Shown here: piece after piece, positions 9,240 to 18,773 of the stretch
Layout: each line of letters opens with the position of its first letter
How positions within the stretch are numbered: the first letter of the stretch is position 1
Source of the DNA: Theocolax elegans
Taxonomy: Eukaryota > Arthropoda > Insecta > Hymenoptera > Cerocephalidae
Length of the DNA: 64,000 nucleotides
NCBI GenBank assembly: GCA_026168455.1
Contig: CM047431.1
Span: forward strand, 10,699,703-10,763,702
Direction: 5' to 3'
Translations under genes and position numbers: made by a program
The notes under the pieces: model-generated
Databases searched by the model: none
Told to the model about the DNA's origin: nothing
What the model saw: only the letters and a program-made list of their open reading frames with translations

Positions 9240-9445
9240 TGGAGGATAGTTATATGCTGAAGTGGCTACAGAAGTAAAAAGAAAGTGAAAAAAGAGAAGA
9301 GTGAGAAGTCGTAGAAAAAAAGAAAGAGCAGATACAAGAATCAGTGCAACAAAAAGAAAAAAAGAAGAAGTTAAGAAACAGCCGATAAAAGAAGAGATTG
9401 AAAAGAAGGTGATAGAAGGAAAAAGAAAGAAAACACACTAACACT
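9240..9445 (+). repeat. Purine-rich (A/G) tract
   Basis: About 200 bases are almost entirely A and G on the plus strand (AAGAAAGTGAAAAAAGAG-type sequence). The opposite-strand reading frame is Phe/Ser-rich low complexity. No function is inferred; such tracts can form triplex-prone DNA. Confidence 0.6.
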
Positions 9446-9778
9446 AATACAATTTTTCCAAGATTATTTTTTGATAGTTTTTCTTAATAATTTTAACAAT
9501 TTTTTAAAGCATTTCCAAATAGTGCTTTTCATCTTCATTCTCTGAATAGATTCTCGTACAGTCATTTTTTTTGCAGTTTTTAAACGCTACTATTGACTAA
9601 TCTTAATATATTATTTTTACTAGTTTCATTACTTTTACCTGTCTCTTTGTAAAGCAACACTTTCAGTTAAAATATTGCGTATTGAAGCTTGTATTTAGTA
9701 TTGACTTTGTCATTTAAGATAGAAAATTCTATCTTAAATTTCACAATTTTTAGTAGTTTAAAACGTGCAGTCTCAAAC
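9446..9778. other. AT-rich region upstream of the transposase-like frame
   Basis: This is AT-rich sequence with no recognised feature. It would hold the promoter or 5' untranslated region of the frame starting at 9779, but no TATA-type element can be assigned with confidence. Confidence 0.4.
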
Positions 9779-11643
9779 ATGTCCAATAATCATAGTGATA
9801 GATGTTGCAATCCCTACAACTTGCCAGGCCACAAAGGACATGATCTTCGGCATATTTCGAATAGTTTCAAAAGGATATTTCCAGATTTATCAGATAGTGC
9901 AAAAATTTGTGTATCATGCAGGAAACGCCCTCGAAGAGATGAAAATTCGGAAAACTCAAGTCATGATCAAATTATTGATATGGATGTTTCTAGATCTTCT
10001 CTTGCATCTACATTATCTTCTAGCTCTAGTACAATGGAATCCAACATCAAATCTCAAAGAGAAATAGAGTTGGAAGATATGTTGATGGGAATAAAAGAAA
10101 AGTTCTCCAGTCTTGAAATTAATGATCCTTTAAGATTAAAGATTTTGACAATAGTACCAGATGCCTGGAGTCTTAACAAAATTAGTAAAGAATTCAAATG
10201 TTCAAAGCAGTTTGCTAAAAAAGCTAAAGAGCTAACATCATCTAAAGGCGTTTTGCCAGATACAACTTTCAAGAGTGGCATGACATTACCAGAAGAAACT
10301 GTCTTAAAGATAGTAGAATTTTACAACAGTGACGAGTATAGCAGAATCATGCCAGGTATGAAAGATGTAGTTTCTGTGAAAACGGATGACGGTAAAAAGT
10401 TGATTCAAAAACGACTTCTTCTTTCAGATTTAAGAGGACTTTATGAAATGTACAACAAACTACATCCTGATTATCCAGTTAGTTTTAGTAAATTTGCTCA
10501 ACTGCGACCAAAGCACTGCATACTTGCTGGAGCGAGCGGTATACATTCAGTTTGTGTATGTACGATCCATCAGAACTGCAAATTAATGATTGACTCTGTA
10601 GATTTAAAAAATCTTACTAAGGATTCTGATGTTGTTTTACAGGATTACAAAGATTGCTTAAGTCAAATCGTGTGTCAAAATTCTAATGCACATTGTTTTC
10701 TTGGTGAATGCTCAAAGTGCCCAGGTATTAATCGGCTTCAACAATATTTGAATGAACACTTAGATAAAAAAAATCGTAACCGGACATTTTGCCGTATGAC
10801 ACTTCGCCGTCGGACCCTTCGCCGTAAACATTTCGCCGTATGAGACCTTTTGCCGTATAATATTTCGCCGTATGAGACATCTTGCCGTATAACATTTCGC
10901 CGTATGAGACATTTTGCCGTACGCGATTGGGTTATAGGGTTATAGGGTTATTGGTTGAGCAGGGGGTTTGGGGGGCGCAGCCCCCCATTACACTTTTGTT
11001 GTTACACACATACAGTATCGGTAAATTATTTGTAATTATAACTAGACTATAATAACAAACAATTTTTCAATTTCAATATATGATTTTGTTTACACTCAAA
11101 GTTAATCGCCTAAGTACTTGTGATTAATTGATTAGTTATCATTCGTTTTTCATAAGTATTTTTTCCTACTTTACGGCGAGAAGTTCCTTGCGGCAAAATG
11201 TCACATACGGCAAAATTCCATACGGCGAAATGTCCCACACGGCGAAAAGTAACACGGCGATTTGTCCGACGGCGAAGTGTCCAACGGCGAACTGTCATAC
11301 GGCAAAGTGTCATGGAACCAAAAAAAATATTGATAAAGTGCAATATAGTGCATGGGTAACTACTGACAGATCAACTCTTAAAACGCAAATTCTCCCTTCA
11401 TCTGAATATGTTGATGAATTTTGTGAAATGTTAATCAAATTAAAACCTCATTCTTTTATTGCAAAAAAACAATCTCAATTCTATCTTGAAATAAAAGAAA
11501 ACTTGAAAGAAAATAAGTTTCTTCTAATATTAGATTTTTCCGAAAATTACAAGTACATTGTACAGGATGCATCTCAAGGTTTTCATTTTAATAATAGTCA
11601 ATGTACCTTTTTTCCAAATTATATAATTGTAATATTTATTTAA
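9779..11643 (+). pseudogene. Transposase-like protein of an unidentified family, split by a foldback element
   Basis: The frame is opened by ATG at 9779 (MSNNHSDRCCNPY); the in-frame TTG at 9689 is less likely. The N-terminus is Cys/His rich (CCNPYNLPGHKGH, then ICVSCRKRPRR), suggesting a zinc-binding region. A Ser-rich linker, a helical region (KISKEFKCSKQFAKKAKEL) and the motifs FAQLRPKHCILAG, HSVCVCTIHQN and CFLGECSKCPG follow. At 10775 it is cut by a 545-bp foldback insert. Removing it with one copy of the 9-bp duplication restores the frame, which goes on through DEFCEMLIKLKPHSF, LLILDFSENYKYI and VQDASQGFHFNNSQ to a stop at 11643. From memory, related multi-copy proteins exist in insects and cnidarians, and LDF-SENY could be the first acid of a DDE-type site; that is inference. 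The C-terminus appears truncated. Confidence 0.6.
10775..11319. mobile_element. Foldback (possibly Mutator-like) element with repetitive inverted arms and 9-bp TSD
   Basis: The insert is flanked by perfect AAAAAAAAT copies (10766-10774 and 11320-11328). Its arms (10775-10925 and 11172-11319) are inverted and consist of tandem units of roughly 17-20 bp built on ACATTTCGCCGTATGAG. The centre holds a doubled TTATAGGG and a GC-rich hairpin GGGGGGCGCAGCCCCCC near 10970-10986. Repetitive inverted arms plus a 9-bp target duplication match Drosophila Foldback elements and the Mutator superfamily. No transposase is encoded. Confidence 0.8.
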
Positions 11644-11869
11644 TTACTAGTACTATAAATTATTTTACTAAATAGTTTTTAAAAAGTAATTTTTTGAATA
11701 TTACATTACATGTAATTTGATGGTAAAGAATTATTATGTTAACAATACTATTTAACTGCGAGCGAAGCTTGATCAATTGAAATAAACACCTATTAAATAA
11801 AAACCTTATTTAATAACACTTTTGTTATTCAAAATCATGTGGTCATTAATTAATAAAAAGAAATAGCGA
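11329..11869. other. End of the transposase-like frame, then AT-rich DNA
   Basis: Positions 11329-11643 carry the second part of the split frame described at 9779. Positions 11644-11869 are AT-rich without a recognised feature. Confidence 0.6.
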
Positions 11870-12620
11870 GACGTGCTAGTTTTCGCGGAAAATTGAAACG
11901 TGTTACTTTTCGTCCAAGAAAATTAAATGTGTTAGTTTTCGCGAGCAAGCGAGTTGTGCCAGTCTTCGCGGAAAAATATCAAACATGCTAGTTTTCCCAA
12001 TAGAAACGTTAAACGTGCTAGTCTTCGTGGAGTATTTCATAGTTGCTAGTTTTCGCGGAAGAAATAGTTGTGCTAGTTTTCGTAAGAGGCGTCCAATATA
12101 GTAATGATATCAATGAAAGAATATTACTTCCAATTATGATCGCTTATAATTCAAAAATGAATATCGGTAAGAACTCGGAAACTAAAGTTCAAGTAGATAT
12201 GATTTGAAAAGAAGAATTTTAAAGTGCTCAATTTGGAGTAAAGTTATGAAGAAAATAAGAAATGGAATAATTTTAGTGCTAAAAGAAAAAATAAATTTGT
12301 TATATTAAATTTTGGTTAAAAATTCTTTAATTTCTTATTTTTTATAACTTTTTTCTAAATTAAGCAATTTAAGCTTTGTTTTAATATCTACATGAACTCA
12401 AATTTCTTTTAGTTTTTGGTTTAAGTTCCTGTCAATATTTATTTTCGAATTATAAGCGGTCAAAGTGGAAATAATTTTCAATGCACATATTGTTAGAACT
12501 TTTGTAAAAGTAGCCATTGATAAGTAATAACTGGGCTATCTTCATATTTTTATATTACAAAAAACATACCAAAGTTAGGATAAGATCCGTTTCCCGAAGG
12601 TCAAGTACTTCACTTGTCAG
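11870..12620 (-). repeat. Foldback element: palindromic copy with repetitive inner flank
   Basis: Positions 11870-12085 contain repeats of CGTGCTAGTTTTCGCGGAA, the reverse complement of the repeats at 1270-1470. Positions 12100-12620 form a degenerate palindrome centred near 12290-12300. Its right end (GTTAGGATAAGATCCGTTTC, then AAGTACTTCACTTGTCAGTC) is the inverted version of the terminus at 1151. The unit resembles the cleaner palindrome at 53741-54419 and is older. Confidence 0.65.
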
Positions 12621-12639
12621 TCTCAGCTTTCTTCTGAAT

Positions 12640-12858
12640 TTAAGTTTAGGTACATACCACATTTTGATTCAGAGGTATAAACTGCCGAAGTCAAAGACAT
12701 ATTTTGAGAAAATTTTTGTTATTTACTCACAAATTCAATAAAAAATGCGTAACTGTTGTCCACAACTCCGGCTGTTTTCATATTTTTATAGCAGCATACC
12801 AAGGGTTTTGATAAAAATCCATTCGCCAGAGACCAGACACTCTCCTTGTGAGTAAAAT
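12640..12858 (-). repeat. Divergent foldback-family right end
   Basis: The segment TTTCATATTTTTATA, then CATACCAAGGGTTTTGATAAAA, then CCAGAGACCAGACACTCTCC and TTGTGAG lines up with the right terminus of the 12090-12620 copy in the same order, at clearly lower identity. It is interpreted as a second, older family member adjoining the first. Confidence 0.45.
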
Positions 12859-12889
12859 TTAAAAGATATGATTGAAAAAAAGAAAAGAG

Positions 12890-14897
12890 CAGGACTGCTA
12901 TCAGAGCCGCGAAGAGGAAGTCCTGGCGCGACTTCTGCGAGGAGATAGAGAACGTCCCCTGGGGCAGGCCATACAGAATGGTCATGTATAAGATCAACCC
13001 CAGGGGTACGGCAGCACCAACCTGCCTTAAATTCCTCGACAGAGTCGTTCGCCATCTCTTCCCACAACAACGAGACAGAGCACTGCACATGAGTCTCATG
13101 GCGGTGGACAGTGCAGTCGAGCCGCCGGATGTATCGGAAGACGAGCTGATGGTGGCTGCCTGAAAGATCATCTCCAGGAATGCCCCGGGACCGGACGGAA
13201 TACCCGGTCTAGCAGTTAAGATCGCGGCGCTGAAGCCTCACGGTGCATTACTCTGTGTCGAAAGTGAAACGCAGCGTGCTCCCAGGTGGGTCGGACTGTG
13301 TGGCATGTGGTTGTAAGCAGGTTTCACGGGTAAAGCGAAATTGACCCGGATGCCGCTTATGTTGTGAGGAGTACGGCCCCAGGCTAGCCGCCTCAGTGCG
13401 GTGGGCTCTTATAAAGGGTTTCGGTACACTGACTTATGTGGCATCTTATCGCGGTTAATCGATACCAGAGGAAGCTCTCAGATAAGCTTCACAATTCGAT
13501 TGCATTGGAGATCTGTAGGCACTATCGCAGACAAGTAAAACCGACGGGATGTTAAACTTAAATAACGAAGGCTTCCAGAACAGGAAATGCTGCGGATTGA
13601 AGCGGTAACACTGCCCTATGGAAATACTCTAAAACAGCTATAGAATAACTGTCTCTAGAATACCTTACGGTGCCGTTCTATCTTCGAAGAATCGCCTCGA
13701 GCTACCTACGGGATCGGACCCTGCTATAGAACACTGATGCAGGTGTGCGCTCCTGTAACATCACTGGGAGCGTACCGCAGGGCTCGGTCCTGGGGCCGCT
13801 GTTCTGCAACGTCGTTTATGACGGGCTTTTGAGACAGCGGCTTCCACAGAGGGTGTCGATGGTGGCTTACGACTTTGCACTGGCTGTCGTCACGAAGAGC
13901 GTCGAAGAGGTTCATTACCTAGGATAGGAGACATCTCTATCGAGGAAGTAGCGAACTCGCTGATCGACTAGGGATTGAGTCCGGTGGTAGAAAAAAAATA
14001 GGCGGTGCGCATCTTCCGGAAAAAGAAGAAGACGTAGGTTACCTTCACGGTTCGCAGTAAGCAAATCCGGTCGGTGAACTCCATTCGATACCTTGGGGTC
14101 GCTCTGTACGAGCAAAAATCAATCAGAGGACATCTACTAAACACAGGCTCGGAGGTAACAAGGGTGCCACGTGCGCTCGCCTGCGTCATGCCTAAAATCG
14201 GAGGACCTAAGCAACGGCGAAGGTCCTTCTTCACGTGTCGAGCTCCGTAATTTTATACGGAGCTCCAATTTGGGCTAATACACGGCTAAAGAATACAAGC
14301 TATGGGGCTTCCTATCGATGAGCCTGCAGGACTGAAATGTACCGTGAAGCAACACGTACGGAAAACAAGAGATGAAACCCCCGAGCTGGACACGCCGCGT
14401 CATCGCCAGATGGTTGAGGATGGAGCACGTTTTCGTCACTTTCCATCTCACCCAGGTGCTCACTGGCCATGGATGCTTCCGCTGCTTTTCTTGCTCTTTG
14501 GAGAAAAAAGGAAAATAAAATCGGCAACTGGTCACTCTGAGTGCCCAACATGCCCTGGAGTAAACGAAGACGTGGAACACGTTCTCTTTTATTGCCCAAA
14601 CTTCTTGGAAGAACGCCAACAATTCTAGGAGTATTGGAACGGCCCTGTAACACCCGAAGGCCTTGGGACGTGCAGAAGAACTAAAAAGAGAAGAAGAAAC
14701 GTCGTCAACAACAACAGCCTGATGTAATATTGTGCGACGGCTCAAATAGGGCATGACCGCCCCCTGAAGTAAAGTCTCATGGCAATTCCCGGGAGGGAGT
14801 AATAATCGAATGGAGGAACCCTGCCTGTATGATCTCGCAGGGATTTTTATCGGTCCCACACGTCGTGTGTAAATGCATTTTCCCCCTCTATCCAATA
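12890..14897 (+). pseudogene. R1-clade LINE, decayed ORF2 remnant ending at (AC)n
   Basis: Several frames together trace an R1-clade ORF2. A pre-RT segment is read at 12978-13163, then NAPGPDGIPGLAVKIAALKP from about 13170. PQGSVLGPLF-CNVVYDGLLRQRLP lies at about 13770-13845, where the YADD-type catalytic box has become AYD. Near 14530-14610 comes the Cys/His end motif (CPTCPGVNEDVEHVLFYCP). Frameshifts and stops are frequent. The 3' part (GGGATTTTTATCGGTCCCAC near 14840) runs straight into the (AC)n tract, as expected of R1-clade families that target such repeats. Around 14490-14543 the sequence resembles one end of the hAT MITE at 5527. Confidence 0.75.
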
Positions 14898-14918
14898 GGA
14901 AACACACACACACATACA

Positions 14919-14961
<43 letters not shown>

Positions 14962-14978
14962 ACACACACACACATACG
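14898..14978. repeat. (AC)n microsatellite
   Basis: About 80 bases of AC with a few AT interruptions, directly at the 3' end of the R1-clade remnant. Confidence 0.95.
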
Positions 14979-15624
14979 CACGTGCGCGTGCACTATATCC
15001 CCGAAGTAGGATATTCTCGTCAAGTCTGGAGCCGTCTTAAGTTCTAGACAGTAACTTAAGGCGATTGTTGCGATTGGTTAAGAAGAACCGAAACTTCACC
15101 CCACACCCTTGATATAAATAGGGATATCACGCTAGGAGTCGGGATTCTTGCACTTTAGTCTTTCCCTTAGTAAGGTAAATCTTGTATGTAAAAACGTCCT
15201 GTAAACTCAACGCGAAATGAAGCAAGAGAATTAAAACTTGTTTGCTGAGTCTCATTAAATCATGGAACACCTGTCATTTTCCTATCCATTTAAATTCCGA
15301 CATGTCTATACCGCTTTTTTATTGTACGAGAGCCACTGCGCCTAAGTTCAACGAGAGCGAGAGAGACACCAGAGCAGTTTCTGCCACCGGTCAACTGTAG
15401 ATCTCTTGTCCGGATAAGGTTGGTTGTTTTATCTTACATCACCTTTACTCATTGTTACACCTCAGACGTACACATGCACATATGTTTAGGAAGGGTCTAT
15501 GACCTGTGCTTTAACGAGGGAAATTGCCACTTATCCTTAACGCTTCACGCGTACTAAAACAGGAAAACCTCTATTCTACTTTAAATTTATTCCTTTCATT
15601 TTTCTACGTTACGTCTACACTAGG
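14979..15624 (+). promoter_or_regulatory. Promoter-like segment of unknown origin, possibly an LTR relic
   Basis: TATAAATAGGG at about 15112-15122 sits roughly 30 bases before a start-like region (TCGGGATTCTTGCACT). A donor-like AAG|GTAAAT follows near 15174. The arrangement resembles a retrotransposon LTR or leader, but no paired terminus was found. The rest of the stretch shows nothing recognisable. Confidence 0.25.
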
Positions 15625-16790
15625 ACTTAACATAATATTGACAAATTATAATTTTTTTCGTGACCATTGAAAACATTTCTTAATTTTTTCATTAATTATG
15701 AGACCCCGTACTCTGATTTTTTTCCATAATGGACTTACCGCAGGATATCTCAGGAACTATTTCATTGAATAGGTTGAAACAGTAACTTTAAACGGTAACT
15801 TTTAAATATGATTTAAATTCACTTAAGCGGGACAGAATTTTAATAAAAGTCTACATTTTTATATAAAAAAATTATTTAACTGTTGTTTAAATGTGCGACG
15901 AGATGCCGTTGCAATCAAACTAATAATAATAAAACAGAAATGACCGGCCAGGAGACGTTGGGGCGCCAACTCCCACCAGGGCCTATGGACAAGCCAGCCC
16001 GGTAAGTACCCGACGTCAGTCAGTATACCTTAGTGTGTGTTCCGTGAGAGTGTGTATATTTGTTCGGTATCACACTGGTGCTACCGAAACCGAACAGGTA
16101 ATGCGCGGGGCGAGTGCGGGGGCAGCCCCAGCTTGCCGCGTACATATCACGCGACCGGGAGAACACCCCGTTTATTAATTACTTATCTCCGTGTAATTAA
16201 TCCCAGTGAATAAATGCTTATTTATTTATTTTGAATTGAACGGTCGCGTATTAGTTTACATAATAAATCATCCCGCAATCTCCCTTCCGATTCCCGAGTT
16301 TCCCGCCACGTGTGTCGGTACGTAGAAGATCGTTCAATCTCCGCTACCGTGTCCCGACGGGTTAATCGTTAATCCACGGCGACGACAAAGGCGTGTCCTT
16401 CCGGGCCGTCGTCCCTGGTTAAAATAATAAATAAATTGTGCTTGGTATTAGGACGACATACCACGTTACAAATGATTTTTCAATTTTTTTAATAAATTTG
16501 GTAATAATAATTTTTTATTATAATGTTAACACAGTCTGTTCTGCTCAATTAGATTAAAATTATAATAAAAGGTTATTCTTAAAATTTCAGCCTATTCGAT
16601 GAAATGGTTTCTTATATATCTTGCGGTAAATCCATTATGGAAAGGTAGAGTACGGAGTTTTATATTTAATTAAAATAGTTGCGTTACACATGAATTAGCT
16701 AAAATTTTAAATAAATTTAAAAATAATATAATTTGTTTAAAAAATTAAGAAATATTTTCAACGGTTACGAAAAAAATTAATAATTGTTAG
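15625..16790. repeat. Long inverted repeat (foldback-like), loop occupied by a solo LTR
   Basis: The arm at 15625-15850 matches the reverse complement of 16560-16790. Shared blocks include TTCCATAATGGACTTACCGC against TTCCATAATGGATTTACCGC and AATTTTTTTCGTGACC against AATTTTTTTCGTAACC. Identity is roughly 80 percent by eye. Once the LTR at 15894-16470 is removed, the two arms come almost together, giving a near-palindrome of about 590 bp. It is not related in sequence to the CTTACAAGGG foldback family. Confidence 0.7.
15894..16470 (-). mobile_element. Solo LTR, 577 bp, 4-bp target duplication AATG
   Basis: The segment is bounded by TG (TGCGACGAG) and CA (CCACGTTACA). It is flanked by AATG at 15890-15893 and 16471-16474. 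The motif GGGCGCCA lies 67 bp inside the left end, as in the LTRs ending at 130, 39469, 58289 and 61624. Reading it on the minus strand (TGTAACGTGG... to ...GTCGCA) is preferred by analogy but is not certain. No internal region is present, so it is a recombined solo LTR. Confidence 0.75.
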
Positions 16791-16840
16791 TATTAAATAG
16801 TTGTTTTTCAATTTTAACACTGACTAATTCCCTTAAGCTA

Positions 16841-18759
16841 CCGCGCGGGGTGTCCTGTCCCCGTATGCGGCGCGTCCCCCGGGTGGCGGATGGGGGAATG
16901 CTCGTCACTCTAGCGTGAAGGGTAGAGGTGAAATAAAATAATCTCCGTGGACCAAACAGTACAACCAGAAGTATGAGCAAGCGAGATGAAAACATACTAC
17001 CCCAAGCGGGCAACTCCAAACTAGGAGTGAATCCCGTCGTCGGTTCCGATCGGGTGAAAGCCCCGGTGGCCGGCGCTGGCCTCATGGATTTTGGGGGAGG
17101 CCACAAACCGCTTAGTTCTAACATCACATCAGAGGCGGGGTCCTCGAAAGAAAACCCCCAACAGCAGCCGCTATCCCAGATGCTGAGTCTTGCTTCTGCA
17201 AGCAGGTTACGAAGCGGCAGCGTTACCAGCATTGGTAGCGCCATCAGCGGCATCTCTGCCTATAGCAGAGAATCTCAAGAGGAGATAGAAGTGTTCCGTA
17301 AGGAATACAAGAAGGTGGAGAAGGCGCAGGAGGAGATCGACTCCACTTACGACCATCTGAAAAAAAAACTTCAGGCAATGTTGGCAGCTTGTGCAAAGCA
17401 GCCTAACATTTCCATGGTCGTCAAAACAGGGCTGAAAACCGTAGACGCTCTTGTACAAGAGCTTTACGGGAAAACGAAGAAGATGTCTTTAGCAGTCGAT
17501 GATTACAAGTGCCAAGTCGAGGATTATCGAGTTGGCCACGAGAATCGTCGGCGGCCTAAGAGAAGAGGCATCATTGCTAAAGCCGTCATCGCGGCTACAG
17601 CCAAGATACAGGCTCAAAAGAGGAGTAGGGAGGGCCCTCAAAGCCCACCCGAGGCCTCTAAAACCCGTAAGAAGAAGAAACCTCGCAAGGAGGTGTCACC
17701 ACCTGGTAAGGACAAGGAGCAATCCAAGTCCAAGCCTGTGGTGGAAAAGAAGAAGCCGACGGTTAAGTCGGGACAGGCGCCTCTTGACAGGAGAAAGCGC
17801 CAGAAGGCGCCGGTATCCACCCTGGTGGTCACAATCGCGAGGAACCGAACGTTTGCTGAAGTTCTGGGGAAGCTCCGAAAGGAAGTGAATCCGGACGACA
17901 GTGGCGCGCAGGTTCTAAGTGTGCGGCCCACAGGGCGGGGGGACGTCCTGCTTCGGCTAGGCAAAAAAACCGATGCGGCAGTATTCGCGGAGAAAGTGCG
18001 TACTGCTACCCAAGGAATGGGAGAAGTTCGAGTCCGAGATCGAAGGGTTACCCTTGAGATCAGAGACCTGGACGCTCTCACAACGAGGGACGAAGTGGTG
18101 GCAGCCCTAAATAAAGTGCTTACTTCTTCGCCTGAGGGCCGAGAGGTGACGCTTTTGGGCCTAAACCGCAGTCAACAGAAGACAGCCATCGTGAAGCTGG
18201 ATCACGAGAGCGCTGACAAGCTGAAGTCGATGCGGCATCTCTGCGTCGGCTTCGTAAGCTGTCGCGTTCGGGATCGAGTCTTGGTCGAGAGGTGCTATCG
18301 GTGCCTAGACTTCGGCCACACGAAAAGGAAGTGTGAGGGAGTGGATAGGTCCTCGTCGTGCTACAAGTGCGGGGAGCCTGGACACAACCTTAAGAATTGC
18401 AAGAGCGCTCCCAAATGCTTTCTTTGTCCATCAAAGGATGCTGAGGGAGTGTCTCACGTGGCGGGGTCCGGAGCCTGTGCCACCTTTAGGCGCGCGCTCG
18501 ATACCGCCAGAAAGGCCGCTTCACGATAAGTGGCAGTCTCATCGAGGGAGGAAAGAAGAAACAGGACCGACCGAATTGACGCATGTCACAAGACACGCCT
18601 CCCAGCTTGAAGTAATGTGAAAAACAGTTCCGGGCTGGGCAGGTGAAAGCGTTGGGTTTGGAGTTTTAGCCGGTAAGAATCCGGCACTGGCGACGAGTGC
18701 GGACCCTCGTCGTCGTCTTATGTAAGATTTCTCCAGTTTCCCACGAAAAAAAAAAAAAA
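16841..18759 (+). mobile_element. ORF1-only R1-clade retroelement (half-LINE) with poly(A) and 14-bp TSD
   Basis: The unit is bracketed by perfect copies of ATTCCCTTAAGCTA (16827-16840 and 18760-18773) and ends in an A run. It comprises a 5' leader (16841-16972), a gag-like ORF1 and a ~230-bp 3' untranslated region; no endonuclease or reverse transcriptase follows. The perfect duplication shows that the whole 1.9-kb unit inserted as it stands, so loss of ORF2 preceded insertion. Mammalian HAL1 elements are a known parallel. Confidence 0.8.
16973..18529 (+). CDS. R1-clade ORF1 (gag-like RNA-binding protein)
   Basis: The 518-residue frame is uninterrupted from ATG at 16973. The N-terminal third is Ser-rich, then has a charged helical part (EEIEVFRKEYKKVEKAQEEID) likely to form a coiled coil. 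A very basic Lys/Arg/Pro region (residues ~190-280) follows, then a folded domain (~285-430). Three zinc knuckles of CCHC type lie at the C-terminus (CYRCLDFGHTKRKC, CYKCGEPGHNLKNC, and CFLC ending HVAGSGAC). This order is that of R1/TRAS/SART-type ORF1 proteins, which package the element RNA. The intact frame suggests a recent insertion or selection to keep ORF1. No partner ORF2 is present in the unit. Confidence 0.85.
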   Translation: MSKRDENILPQAGNSKLGVNPVVGSDRVKAPVAGAGLMDFGGGHKPLSSNITSEAGSSKENPQQQPLSQMLSLASASRLRSGSVTSIGSAISGISAYSRESQEEIEVFRKEYKKVEKAQEEIDSTYDHLKKKLQAMLAACAKQPNISMVVKTGLKTVDALVQELYGKTKKMSLAVDDYKCQVEDYRVGHENRRRPKRRGIIAKAVIAATAKIQAQKRSREGPQSPPEASKTRKKKKPRKEVSPPGKDKEQSKSKPVVEKKKPTVKSGQAPLDRRKRQKAPVSTLVVTIARNRTFAEVLGKLRKEVNPDDSGAQVLSVRPTGRGDVLLRLGKKTDAAVFAEKVRTATQGMGEVRVRDRRVTLEIRDLDALTTRDEVVAALNKVLTSSPEGREVTLLGLNRSQQKTAIVKLDHESADKLKSMRHLCVGFVSCRVRDRVLVERCYRCLDFGHTKRKCEGVDRSSSCYKCGEPGHNLKNCKSAPKCFLCPSKDAEGVSHVAGSGACATFRRALDTARKAASR

Positions 18760-18773
18760 ATTCCCTTAAGCTA

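Noticed and set aside
10925..10955. TTATAGGGTTATAGGG resembling a telomeric repeat
   Set aside because: Only two units, inside the central part of a foldback element; not the insect TTAGG repeat.
14275..14973. A 232-codon minus-strand frame starting in the (AC)n tract
   Set aside because: The N-terminus is CVCVCV from the microsatellite and the rest is antisense to the R1-clade remnant.
17638..18081. A 147-codon minus-strand frame inside the ORF1-only element
   Set aside because: It is antisense to the zinc-knuckle ORF1 and owes its openness to the codon use of that gene.
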